In this document: piece after piece, positions 1-6,152 of the stretch
Numbering within the stretch: position 1 is the stretch's first letter
How the letters are laid out: the number at the start of each line of letters is the position of its first letter
From: a virus
Reading direction: 5' to 3' (one strand)
Virus record (IMG/VR): IMGVR_UViG_3300023174_004339
Location: 1-20,891 of that record
Length of the DNA: 20,891 bases
Position numbers and translations under genes: made by a program
The notes under the pieces: generated by a model
The model's input: the letters and a program-made list of their open reading frames with translations, nothing else
Databases searched by the model: none
Told to the model about the DNA's origin: nothing

Positions 1-12
1 CCGCACAAAAGA

Positions 13-34
13 AAAGCGGCCCTGGGGCCGCTTT
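13..34 (-). terminator. Rho-independent terminator
   Basis: Perfect inverted repeat AAAGCGGCCC / GGGCCGCTTT. Read on the minus strand, the GC-rich stem is followed by TTTTCTTTT, the form of an intrinsic terminator. It lies just downstream of the stop codon at 57 and should end transcription of the 57-428 gene. Confidence 0.9.
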
Positions 35-56
35 GGTCTAAGTCACTGTTGAGGTA

Positions 57-428
57 TCAAGCAGTGTCTTTTTGTGCTTCTGAGTGCACATCAGTGCTCT
101 TTACAGAAACTTTGGATTTGGACTTGCCACCTGTGGACAATGTGACTTTGACTTCACCTTTGCGAGCTGACTTGAGTTTGTCAGCAGTGCGAGTTGCAAT
201 AGCGTAACTTGCATCACCAGTGAACACATCCAAAGATTGCATGTATTCCAATGCCTCAATCTTTGTCATGGGCTTGGGCAACTCCATGAGATTGATGTTG
301 GTGCATTTAGCCTTGTTGAGGATCTTGATGCGAGCCACTAGGTCGTTAGCGAAACGAGCCTTGGTAGTACCATCAGGATTAGTTGCGGTACCTGCTACGG
401 TAAAAGTTTTGTTGTCTTGCTTAGCCAT
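57..428 (-). CDS. Conserved phage protein of unknown function (123 aa)
   Basis: A 123-residue soluble protein. The start is supported by AAAGG about 6 nt upstream of the ATG. The segment KARFANDLVARIKIL (residues about 23-37), followed by INLMELPKPMTKIEA, is a pattern I associate with small conserved proteins of aquatic T4-like phages. I know no function for it. The C-terminal third is rich in Lys, Ser and Thr with no clear fold, and there is no signal peptide or membrane segment. The gene stands alone: two tandem sigma70-like promoters lie upstream and a strong terminator lies 23 bp past the stop. It is therefore probably a single-gene transcription unit with high, possibly early, expression. 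Confidence 0.8.
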   Translation of the reverse strand: MAKQDNKTFTVAGTATNPDGTTKARFANDLVARIKILNKAKCTNINLMELPKPMTKIEALEYMQSLDVFTGDASYAIATRTADKLKSARKGEVKVTLSTGGKSKSKVSVKSTDVHSEAQKDTA

Positions 429-491
429 AATATGCCTTTCAAAATTGCCTAAAAGTTAAATTTAATATGCTGTAAATTACAACATACCATA

Positions 492-520
492 ATTGTAGCA
501 AAATAGCAGTTATTGGTCAA
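492..520 (-). promoter_or_regulatory. Sigma70-like promoter P2 for the 57-428 gene
   Basis: On the minus strand, TTGACC (515-520), a 17-bp spacer, then TACAAT (492-497). Nearly the same sequence recurs at 6582-6610. It is framed by a 9-bp inverted repeat, GTAGCAAAA at 495-503 and TTTTGCTAC at 525-533, which overlaps the -10 side and lies upstream of the -35. Confidence 0.8.
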
Positions 521-591
521 CCTTTTTTGCTACTTTTTGGAAAGTTTTTTTCAGAATCTTTCCAAAATTCTGTGCTCTTTACACATACTTT

Positions 592-621
592 ATTATAACA
601 CATGTTCCAATTATTGGTCAA
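592..621 (-). promoter_or_regulatory. Sigma70-like promoter P1 for the 57-428 gene
   Basis: On the minus strand, TTGACC (616-621), an 18-bp spacer, then TATAAT (592-597). The -35 overlaps the stop codon of the radical SAM gene. A 7-bp inverted repeat, AACACAT (597-603) / ATGTGTT (627-633), frames it. A separate 10-bp inverted repeat, TTTTGGAAAG (535-544) / CTTTCCAAAA (558-567), lies between P1 and P2 and could be an operator or leader hairpin. Confidence 0.75.
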
Positions 622-2150
622 GCCAAATGTGTTGTAAATTTGCGACATTCTTCTAATTCTGGGATATAATCTTTCAGATACATCTTTCTGCTGACATCTA
701 GTTGGTCATTTAGGTCAAAGAATTTTTTGAGCGCATTTGGATCAAACTTTGGTTTGGTTTGGTAGTGAGCCAGCAAAGCGTCGATGGTGGATTTGGTGGC
801 TCGCCCATCAGCATGATAAACACTGGTCTTGGTTATTCTTTCAAGACTGTGCACAGCCAATTCATGATTTGGATGATTGTAGGCTGATTGTATGCCATCA
901 CCGTAATGATTGATTTGTGTGTAGATGTTGATGTCAGGGAACTCTTGATCCCAGTATTCAAACAAGAGATGAAGATTGGTGACATTGTACAAACTTGGCA
1001 CCATGTTCCAGGAAATGATGTGTCCCCGACGTCGCAGTTCTCGAACATTGTCCATTATTGATTCAAACTTGCTGGGCCATCTCAGATAATCGTTGACTGG
1101 GCCAAATCCGTCAAGGCTGATGCTCCAAGTCATGTTGGAAAAATTATCACACAAATCAAATATTTTACTGCTTATTTTATATCCGTTACTGCCCACACAA
1201 AAGTCAAAGTTGGTGCGATTGTGTTTGATACAATCATGTAAAAACTCCTGGAATTCAGGCATGACTGTGACCTCGCCACCTGTGACATGGATCCTGGTTT
1301 GGTCAGTGATGGCATCAACTCTGACATGATCAAATGTGCTGAATGTGTAGATCAAATCCTTGGGATAGATGATCTTGAGTTGAGTGTATTCTTTTTCAAT
1401 CAAACTACTGTAGTTGGGCTGACAGTGTCGGCAAGCAAGGTTGCATCGATTGTCAAGTCTAACTTCGTAAAACATGGGGTTTTTAATGTCCTTGAGACCC
1501 TCGACGCCATCAACATCAAGCTTGGCCACCCAGTCCATGGTTTCAAACATCCTGGGACTTTCTACTCCTAGGTCTTCTAACTCATAACAGTACTTGCAGT
1601 GATCTGGGTCAATGCGGTCGCCGGTGAGCATGGCTTCTCTTACCTTGGTGTATTCGGGATCAGTTTGCCAATCACCAATGGATTCAACATCTGTGACTTT
1701 TTTATTGGTGCGCAGGCAAACACTGGTGTGGCCATGTTCGTTGGTCAACAACACCCAGGGATAGATACAAAACCCTTTTTTATCTCGTATGGTGTTTTTC
1801 CAATATTCAAGTTTTTGAACATTTTCGTTGTCGCGATACACAACATCTTTGCCCTGTTCTTCAAACTCAACCATGAGCTTGTATGTTGCCAACAAAGGTT
1901 TCCAATTACTCCAACTTGATGATGGTTGATCCAACATCACCACTGTGTCAAACGACTTGGAGATTTCCAGGATACTGCCACGGTTGATGTCCAACACTGT
2001 GGTGTGATAGTAACCGGCAACACTTGGTGTAAACAAGGGATCAGTAATCAGTCCATGATTTTGTGTGCCGTTTTCTGTGGCCAAGGCACTGGTGCGAACA
2101 TCTGTGTCTACATCGTTGTTACCTAATACTAAAATTTTTTTGTTAAACAT
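618..2150 (-). CDS. Twitch/SPASM-type radical SAM enzyme
   Basis: A 510-residue radical SAM protein. The canonical CxxxCxxC [4Fe-4S] motif is CNLACRHC, with C236, C240 and C243. Before the core lie FCIYPW (C128), TSVCLR (C145) and HCKYCYELE (C185, C188), the usual layout of phage and bacterial twitch-domain radical SAM proteins, where these cysteines bind an auxiliary cluster. HVTGGE lies in the core, as expected for SAM binding. The first 120 residues (LGNNDVDTD..., GYYHT, LDQPSSSW) form an extra domain I cannot assign. The family mostly modifies peptides or proteins, but the substrate here is unknown and no precursor peptide is obvious nearby. It follows the 2154-2552 gene with a 3-bp gap, so the two are probably co-transcribed. 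Confidence 0.9.
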   Translation of the reverse strand: MFNKKILVLGNNDVDTDVRTSALATENGTQNHGLITDPLFTPSVAGYYHTTVLDINRGSILEISKSFDTVVMLDQPSSSWSNWKPLLATYKLMVEFEEQGKDVVYRDNENVQKLEYWKNTIRDKKGFCIYPWVLLTNEHGHTSVCLRTNKKVTDVESIGDWQTDPEYTKVREAMLTGDRIDPDHCKYCYELEDLGVESPRMFETMDWVAKLDVDGVEGLKDIKNPMFYEVRLDNRCNLACRHCQPNYSSLIEKEYTQLKIIYPKDLIYTFSTFDHVRVDAITDQTRIHVTGGEVTVMPEFQEFLHDCIKHNRTNFDFCVGSNGYKISSKIFDLCDNFSNMTWSISLDGFGPVNDYLRWPSKFESIMDNVRELRRRGHIISWNMVPSLYNVTNLHLLFEYWDQEFPDINIYTQINHYGDGIQSAYNHPNHELAVHSLERITKTSVYHADGRATKSTIDALLAHYQTKPKFDPNALKKFFDLNDQLDVSRKMYLKDYIPELEECRKFTTHLA

Positions 2151-2153
2151 TCA

Positions 2154-2552
2154 TTACCAACTGCTATTGTAAAATACTTTCAAACCCATGAACAATTCTG
2201 CTCGGGCATTCTTGATAAACTCAAGATCGTGGTTGCGATAGTGATCATCTGCATCGTTGCCAAAGAAGAATCCTGATGTACCAGGTAATGTGCCTGCAAT
2301 AACATCAAGTTCTAATATCTCAAGATCCTCATATGTCAACTCAAGTTCAATGCCATTGAAGTTGCTGCCATCTTCGTTGCCGCCATTGCGTCGATTCCAA
2401 AGTTGTTCCATCCAGCCATGTAGGTTGGGATGTTTGCGCCAGTAAGCAATCTCACGTGGTTTTGACACAGCATTAGAAACGGTGTCCTGTTCCCAATATT
2501 CCTGTTGCTGGCCTGCCCGGGCGGCTACGTATGCATACATGTCAAGTCCCAT
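2154..2552 (-). CDS. Conserved MGLDMY-type hypothetical protein
   Basis: A 132-residue protein beginning MGLDMYAYVAARAG, with EIAYWRKHPNLHGWMEQLW at about residues 34-52. Proteins opening MGLDMY and carrying a YWRK...H.W motif are common in phages and some bacteria, and I know no function for them. The central part (LELTYEDLEILELDVIAG) and GFFFGND are acidic and probably folded. There is no membrane segment. AAGGA lies 8 nt before the ATG, which fixes the start. It is the first gene of a two-gene unit with the radical SAM gene, and a promoter candidate sits just upstream. Confidence 0.85.
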   Translation of the reverse strand: MGLDMYAYVAARAGQQQEYWEQDTVSNAVSKPREIAYWRKHPNLHGWMEQLWNRRNGGNEDGSNFNGIELELTYEDLEILELDVIAGTLPGTSGFFFGNDADDHYRNHDLEFIKNARAELFMGLKVFYNSSW

Positions 2553-2586
2553 GTTAGTTATCCTTAGAAAAGTTACTTGCTAGTAA

Positions 2587-2615
2587 AATATAGTACAATT
2601 TTTATCGTATTGCAA
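2587..2615 (-). promoter_or_regulatory. Probable sigma70-like promoter for 2552 to 618
   Basis: On the minus strand, TTGCAA (2610-2615), 17 bp, then TATATT (2587-2592). It overlaps the end of the upstream gene. The -35 is weaker than in the other promoters of this window. Confidence 0.5.
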
Positions 2616-2952
2616 CCGTTGATTGTGCACGATCACTGTGCATGCAATGTCCTATTCCACGTATGGTGTCAGCGGCCATTTGCGGGTTGTTTTCAAACAT
2701 GCCGCGAATGTCTTGTTCACCAATGCCTTCGGTGGCATTAAATGTGTAGATTTCGTAGTGGCGTTGCGGGTTAAATTTTGCTCGCAACATCAAGTGTTGA
2801 GGGTTGGCATAAGCATGCCTGGGCGTTTCTTTGCCCTGTAGCTTTTCCCATGTCACACGCTGATGATCAGCAGTGATGTCAGCCACATACTCCAGGCCAT
2901 TACAATCCCACATCACTAGGAATTGATGTTCTTTAAAAGATTTCTTAGACAC
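2602..2952 (-). CDS. Conserved phage protein overlapping nadE
   Basis: A 116-residue protein if translation begins at the GTG at 2952, which overlaps the end of nadE by 8 bp. I prefer this start because the frame then reads SKKSFKEHQFLVMWDCNGLEYV, and the lead-in to FLVMWDCNGLEY looks like genuine protein. An ATG at 2913 would remove that segment, and a longer frame reaching 3009 lies wholly inside nadE. No strong Shine-Dalgarno is visible, so translational coupling to nadE is likely. Later motifs include LMLRAKFNPQRHYEIYTF and the GMFENNPQ segment. The function is unknown. Tight linkage to nadE is the only hint of a role. Confidence 0.7.
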   Translation of the reverse strand: MSKKSFKEHQFLVMWDCNGLEYVADITADHQRVTWEKLQGKETPRHAYANPQHLMLRAKFNPQRHYEIYTFNATEGIGEQDIRGMFENNPQMAADTIRGIGHCMHSDRAQSTVAIR

Positions 2953-3751
2953 TTTTTTTATACACTGGAATAGGCAACATCTTGTGCATGTTGCGAGCAC
3001 GGATAGCACGATACTTCTTGAGTTGTGCCCGTTCTTCTCGGCCCAATTCTATAGGCAAGGTGTTGTACACATCCTGACTCTCGTGCGCATCATTGGCCAT
3101 GGCCTGCTCCAATTCAGGGTAGCTCATGCCCAATTGGTCTTCGTCGGTGCGGCCATCAGTCCACAAGCCGTCTGTGGGTGGTGCATCAATGATTTCCTGT
3201 GGCAGGCCAAACTCTCGGCCCATGTCCCAAACTTCAGTTTTGAGACAGTCACCAATTGGGCTAATGTCTACACCACCATCGCCGTACTTGGTAAAGAAAC
3301 CTACGCCAAAGTCTTCAACTCGGTTGCCTGTGCCCACTACAATACCACCATGACTTTGTGCAATTTGGTACAAGGTCATCATGCGCAGTCTAGCACGTGA
3401 GTTGGCAAACGCAAGGTCAACCCTTGCTTCATCTTCGTTTTCCCTACAGTAAGGTACAAGATCTTTTTCAAATGCCGAGAACACTTTGGTCAAGTCCATG
3501 CTCATATGTGTGACATTTTTGTAGCGTTCCAACAACCAGGTGGCCTGCATTGAACTGCGATTGTTCAAGGCCTTGGCTTGACGTATTGGCATTTGGACCA
3601 CAATGGTTTTCAGCCCAGTTTCGGCACACAAGGCACTCACAACTGAACTGTCGATGCCACCCGAAATGCCCACCACAAGAGTTGAAATTTTGTTTTTGGT
3701 AGCATATGATCGGATCCATTTGGTGATGTTTTTACCTAATTGTTTTGACAT
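2945..3751 (-). CDS. nadE: Ammonia-dependent NAD+ synthetase
   Basis: A 268-residue, full-length short-form NAD+ synthetase (EC 6.3.1.5), which amidates nicotinic acid adenine dinucleotide using ammonia and ATP. The ATP-pyrophosphatase P-loop SGGIDSS is at residues 30-36. NSRARLRM (117-124), GTGNRVED (140-147) and FTKYGDGGVDISPIGD (153-168) follow in family order, then PPTDGLW (191-197) with DE at 203-204. No glutaminase domain is present, so it should use free ammonia. The start has AAAG about 8 nt upstream. It closes a string of coupled small genes (4408-3766) and overlaps the next gene. In a phage it would raise or restore NAD late in the pathway. A link to NAD-depleting host defences is possible but inferred. 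Confidence 0.95.
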   Translation of the reverse strand: MSKQLGKNITKWIRSYATKNKISTLVVGISGGIDSSVVSALCAETGLKTIVVQMPIRQAKALNNRSSMQATWLLERYKNVTHMSMDLTKVFSAFEKDLVPYCRENEDEARVDLAFANSRARLRMMTLYQIAQSHGGIVVGTGNRVEDFGVGFFTKYGDGGVDISPIGDCLKTEVWDMGREFGLPQEIIDAPPTDGLWTDGRTDEDQLGMSYPELEQAMANDAHESQDVYNTLPIELGREERAQLKKYRAIRARNMHKMLPIPVYKKSV

Positions 3752-3765
3752 TATTCATCTTTCTA

Positions 3766-3957
3766 TTATAAGTGTTCTGCCGCATCATCATATCCATTGC
3801 TTATCAGTGTTCGGCGACATTCTTCAATAATTAGCTTGGCAAACTTTGCGTATGCAATTTCGCACTCTTCTGCACCCATCCACTTGGGCCAAGGGCTACC
3901 ATTGAGATCAACATACATGCCTGCTTCCACTGCCAGTTGTTTAATGCGTTCATTCAT
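3766..3957 (-). CDS. Small conserved phage protein, LIIEEC type
   Basis: A 63-residue protein with start ATG at 3957, which overlaps the stop of the upstream gene as ATGA. A longer frame to 4008 exists but sits inside that gene. The sequence begins MNERIKQLAVEAG and contains KFAKLIIEECRRTL (about residues 38-51). I associate this N-terminus and KFA.LI..EC helix with short proteins common in large tailed phages. No function is known. The gene at 4193-4408 carries the same KYAELIIEEC segment, so the two are probably paralogues. Translational coupling in the operon is likely. Confidence 0.8.
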   Translation of the reverse strand: MNERIKQLAVEAGMYVDLNGSPWPKWMGAEECEIAYAKFAKLIIEECRRTLISNGYDDAAEHL

Positions 3958-4196
3958 TTTCGTAGGCCTTTGATATCTTTGTATTTTACACGAATATAAT
4001 TGTGCCAATCTTTACCAACCTTCAAGGGCAAGTCCAGGTGTACATTGACCATGGGACCTTCTAGTTCATTTCGCATGTTGTCAGTATAAACAGTGCCCAC
4101 ATAAGGAATACCTTTGTAAGTACCGTCTACTCTATCGCCGACCTTGTATCGAGGTCGGGGACGGTTGGCTTCAAAGTATTCTGCTAGTGTACTCAT
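3954..4196 (-). CDS. Small SH3/KOW-like phage protein
   Basis: An 80-residue protein. Residues about 16-55 read YKVGDRVDGTYKGIPYVGTV, then EGPMVNVHLDLPL, then YIRVKYKDI near the end. The short strands, glycines and GDRV...G.V pattern suggest a small SH3-like beta barrel of the kind seen in T4-like phages, but this fold is a guess from pattern. It overlaps both neighbours by 4 bp (ATGA), which implies translational coupling. No signal or membrane segment is present. The function is unknown. Confidence 0.8.
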   Translation of the reverse strand: MSTLAEYFEANRPRPRYKVGDRVDGTYKGIPYVGTVYTDNMRNELEGPMVNVHLDLPLKVGKDWHNYIRVKYKDIKGLRK

Positions 4197-4408
4197 TCGT
4201 CGAGTTCCATTCCAAAATGTCGTCTAACAGCCCTGCTGGTGTTCCAGCCTATGCCCTTATATAGATTTTGTTCAATCACTGTGGTGCATTCTTCAATGAT
4301 CAATTCGGCATACTTTTCTAGTGCGGCTTCCCATATATGTCGTTTTGCACCCAAACCAAATATTTCAAGTTTACTTTCTCGTTCAAATTGTCTAAGTTGT
4401 TTGTTCAT
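4193..4408 (-). CDS. Small conserved phage protein, LIIEEC type (paralogue)
   Basis: A 71-residue basic/acidic helical protein. EKYAELIIEECTTVI (about residues 31-45) matches the KFAKLIIEEC helix of the 3766-3957 gene, so the two look like diverged duplicates separated by one gene. The C-terminus, NTSRAVRRHFGMELDE, is a second pattern I have seen in such proteins. The start ATG directly follows the TAA of the upstream gene, and its own stop overlaps the next start. The function is unknown. Confidence 0.8.
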   Translation of the reverse strand: MNKQLRQFERESKLEIFGLGAKRHIWEAALEKYAELIIEECTTVIEQNLYKGIGWNTSRAVRRHFGMELDE

Positions 4409-5113
4409 TTAAAATACCTTGACACGATTGAGTTGGGTGCTGTTGTCCCGGCATGATTTAACTGTGCCCTTGATATTTAACCAGGTTCCTACATCGTAAC
4501 ATTCACGGAAACTAAAAAACACTGATTGATTCTTGTCAGTGATTGCAGTTATAAAATAACAACCATAATTTTGGCTATAAACTGTACGAACTACTTCAAC
4601 GTTGCAAGAGACTTTGTCACCTACTGCACCGACAAATCCGGCACTACTATCAACTCGGCTCATTGCATCAGTGACTCGACGATTAACAATGTAGCTTTGG
4701 ATTTGACTGGCGGTGATGGCAATTTCTAATCTTTGAGTATCGTTGAACTCGTCTAATCCCGCGGCGCGGGACACACTTTGCTCAAAGTCATTGAGCTGTC
4801 CTTTCAATGCCTTGACCAAGAGATTTTTCTTGTGCCAGTCACGTGCTTCCTGCCCAATTTGGATGTCCTCGTTGGTGACCAATGAAGAGTTGGCAATGGC
4901 ATCACGCATGATGGACTTGCTGGAACGAGCAGTGACCACTGGATTATCGTTAATGTGCTCAATACGATCCTCTTTGAGGTAAGCGCCATTGATGCGGTGA
5001 GCATAGGCTGCGGCTCCCCAGACTGCATCAGCTGTCCAGGTTTGTGTGGGAGTCTTGGCCTTTGGTGACAATGTACGACGTGCGACCCCAAAACGATAAT
5101 AGGATTTATACAT
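4409..5113 (-). CDS. Conserved phage protein with C-terminal OB-fold-like region
   Basis: A 234-residue protein with a strong ribosome binding site (AAAGGAG, 6 nt spacing). The N-terminal half (TWTADAVWGAAAYAHRINGAYLKE, then helices) is a pattern I associate with T4-like phages. The C-terminal 75 residues (VGDKVSCNVEVVRTVYSQNYGCYFITAITDKNQSVFF, then GTWLNIKGTVKSC) look like an OB-fold beta barrel, so a nucleic-acid-binding role is plausible but not shown. It is the first gene of the operon that runs through the LIIEEC proteins to nadE and is driven by the promoter at 5138-5166. Confidence 0.85.
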   Translation of the reverse strand: MYKSYYRFGVARRTLSPKAKTPTQTWTADAVWGAAAYAHRINGAYLKEDRIEHINDNPVVTARSSKSIMRDAIANSSLVTNEDIQIGQEARDWHKKNLLVKALKGQLNDFEQSVSRAAGLDEFNDTQRLEIAITASQIQSYIVNRRVTDAMSRVDSSAGFVGAVGDKVSCNVEVVRTVYSQNYGCYFITAITDKNQSVFFSFRECYDVGTWLNIKGTVKSCRDNSTQLNRVKVF

Positions 5114-5137
5114 ACCCGGCTCCTTTACTATAACAAT

Positions 5138-5166
5138 ATTGTAACAGATTTAATTTTAATAGTCAA
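5138..5166 (-). promoter_or_regulatory. Sigma70-like promoter of the nadE operon
   Basis: On the minus strand, TTGACT (5161-5166), a 17-bp spacer, then TACAAT (5138-5143). The -35 overlaps the stop codon of the small gene at 5163-5303. The predicted leader is short and leads to AAAGGAG before the ATG at 5113. Confidence 0.8.
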
Positions 5167-5303
5167 CTGATATGAAAAGGATTACGTCTACGCAAGTGAG
5201 CCATGGCGGCTGCCTTGGTTTCAAATCTGCCACTGATGGGTGTTTGATGTGCGCCACGCACAATGAACCAACCTGACAATAAACTGTTATAAACGACTTT
5301 CAT
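5163..5303 (-). CDS. 46-aa small protein (GWFIVRG...ISGRFETK)
   Basis: A 46-residue basic protein. Its start ATG overlaps the stop of the preceding small gene (ATGA), with AGAG upstream. GWFIVRGAHQTPISGRFETK (residues 11-30), followed by AAAMAHLRRR, reads like a real small domain: a beta hairpin ending in a helix, a pattern I associate with short phage proteins. Its reality is supported by the 4-bp coupling and the intact frame. Its function is unknown. The stop codon lies inside the -35 element of the next promoter. Confidence 0.7.
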   Translation of the reverse strand: MKVVYNSLLSGWFIVRGAHQTPISGRFETKAAAMAHLRRRNPFHIS

Positions 5304-5467
5304 TGTAATGTCTCTAATTCTGTACGAATCACAAGTTCTTGTTCCATGATCGAAATCATAATCTCGTCAAACACATTCCGACTGACCAGTGATCTGTACA
5401 ATGCCAGCTGTTTTTGCAAAGCTGGCGTGGGCATAGCCTGTATGTTCTTGTGGATGTCTTTGCTCAT
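5300..5467 (-). CDS. 55-aa small helical protein
   Basis: A 55-residue protein beginning MSKDIHKNIQAMPTPALQKQ and ending in a long, probably helical stretch (RNVFDEIMISIMEQELVIRT). It starts 2 nt after the stop of the 5469-5753 gene and its own stop overlaps the start of the next small gene, so all three are probably one transcript. There is no cysteine, signal or membrane segment. I do not recognise a family. Confidence 0.65.
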   Translation of the reverse strand: MSKDIHKNIQAMPTPALQKQLALYRSLVSRNVFDEIMISIMEQELVIRTELETLQ

Positions 5468-5468
5468 A

Positions 5469-5753
5469 TCAATTGCTCCAGTATGCTTCGCTGTCTACAC
5501 GGCAAGCCCAGGGTGTGTCTGCATCAATTTCCACGGGCTTGCCGGTCATCAAGTTGAGCACGGTCATCCGTCGCTGTGGGGCGGTGTAAGTGATGTAATC
5601 CACAATGTTGAGTTGGTCTTCGCTCCAACCAGCCTTGTTGCAGAGACGAGTACGAGTGGCTCTGGCTGCACCAAAAGTTTTGTAGGCCCGGGTTTTGTTG
5701 GGACCGTCTGTAACAATGAGTCCGGTACCTTTGGCAACAATTACGTATGACAT
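5469..5753 (-). CDS. Conserved phage hypothetical protein (94 aa)
   Basis: A 94-residue protein with AAAGGA 7 nt before the start. The end, NLMTGKPVEIDADTPWACRVDSEAYWSN, resembles a C-terminus shared by hypothetical proteins of aquatic T4-like phages (TG.PVE..DTP..C..DSE.YWS). The N-terminal half includes YKTFGAARATRTRLCNKAG, a basic helix. There is no known function. It is the first gene of a three-gene cassette (5753-5163) with its own strong promoter. Confidence 0.8.
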   Translation of the reverse strand: MSYVIVAKGTGLIVTDGPNKTRAYKTFGAARATRTRLCNKAGWSEDQLNIVDYITYTAPQRRMTVLNLMTGKPVEIDADTPWACRVDSEAYWSN

Positions 5754-5784
5754 ATAAATTTCCTTTGTTTCTTACTATACTTCT

Positions 5785-5813
5785 ATTATAGCAAAACCGC
5801 CAATTCTGGTCAA
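5785..5813 (-). promoter_or_regulatory. Sigma70-like promoter for the 5753-5163 cassette
   Basis: On the minus strand, TTGACC (5808-5813), a 17-bp spacer, then TATAAT (5785-5790). A 7-bp inverted repeat with a 4-nt loop, ATTCTGG (5803-5809) / CCAGAAT (5814-5820), sits on the -35. Confidence 0.85.
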
Positions 5814-5822
5814 CCAGAATAG

Positions 5823-5840
5823 TGTTGCGTTTTTACAACA
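5823..5840 (-). repeat. Gene-end hairpin TGTTG/CAACA
   Basis: Inverted repeat TGTTG (5823-5827) / CAACA (5836-5840) with an A-rich loop on the minus strand that contains the TAA stop of the 5833-6063 gene. Similar hairpins lie at 6134-6151 and 8735-8750, each just before the next promoter. None has the U-tract of a standard terminator. Confidence 0.5.
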
Positions 5841-6063
5841 GCCCCACGCTTTTCTTGATTTGGTAACGAGCAATCTTCTCATCAAAGTACATGCGAACGC
5901 CTTCATTGTAGGGACTTGCTACCACAATCTCACCCATCTCTGCGGCCAACAACTGGGCAAAGCGAGTAAGAATGCTTTGAGTGTCTTCGCTTTGATCCAT
6001 GGGATCTCGGTCCAGAATTTCTTGATAATCGTTGATGATTTTTTGTATGTTTTGATGTATCAT
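5833..6063 (-). CDS. Small hypothetical protein (76 aa)
   Basis: The start is set at the ATG at 6063, which has AAGGAG 6 nt upstream. A longer frame to 6126 runs through the promoter and is unlikely. The 76-residue product has an N-terminal helix (MIHQNIQKIINDYQEIL), a second helix (TQSILTRFAQLLAAEMGEIV), and then SPYNEGVRMYFDEKIARYQI. It has no membrane segment. I do not recognise the family. It forms a single-gene cassette with its own promoter and a leader almost identical to that of the next gene upstream. Confidence 0.75.
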   Translation of the reverse strand: MIHQNIQKIINDYQEILDRDPMDQSEDTQSILTRFAQLLAAEMGEIVVASPYNEGVRMYFDEKIARYQIKKSVGLL

Positions 6064-6093
6064 TTCCAACTCCTTTTTAATTACTATACAAGT

Positions 6094-6122
6094 ATTATAA
6101 CAAATTGGGTGTTTCTGGTCAA
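6094..6122 (-). promoter_or_regulatory. Sigma70-like promoter for the 5833-6063 gene
   Basis: On the minus strand, TTGACC (6117-6122), a 17-bp spacer, then TATAAT (6094-6099). The start of the leader, ACTTGTATAGTAATTAAAAA, is identical to that of the next promoter at 6582. Confidence 0.85.
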
Positions 6123-6133
6123 CCAAATTCTGG

Positions 6134-6151
6134 TGTTGTTTTTATGCAACA
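6134..6151 (-). repeat. Gene-end hairpin TGTTG/CAACA
   Basis: Inverted repeat TGTTG (6134-6138) / CAACA (6147-6151), just past the stop of the HExxH gene. It is the same type of element as at 5823-5840. Confidence 0.45.
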
Positions 6152-6152
6152 A

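Noticed and set aside
2953-3009. N-terminal extension of the 2602 gene to 3009
   Set aside because: It is entirely within the nadE coding region and gives a Cys-rich nonsense-like segment. The GTG at 2952 fits better.
3774-3779. Promoter directly before nadE
   Set aside because: A TATAAT-like hexamer occurs at the end of the upstream gene, but no acceptable -35 is found 16 to 18 bp above it. Operon transcription from 5138 is the simpler view.
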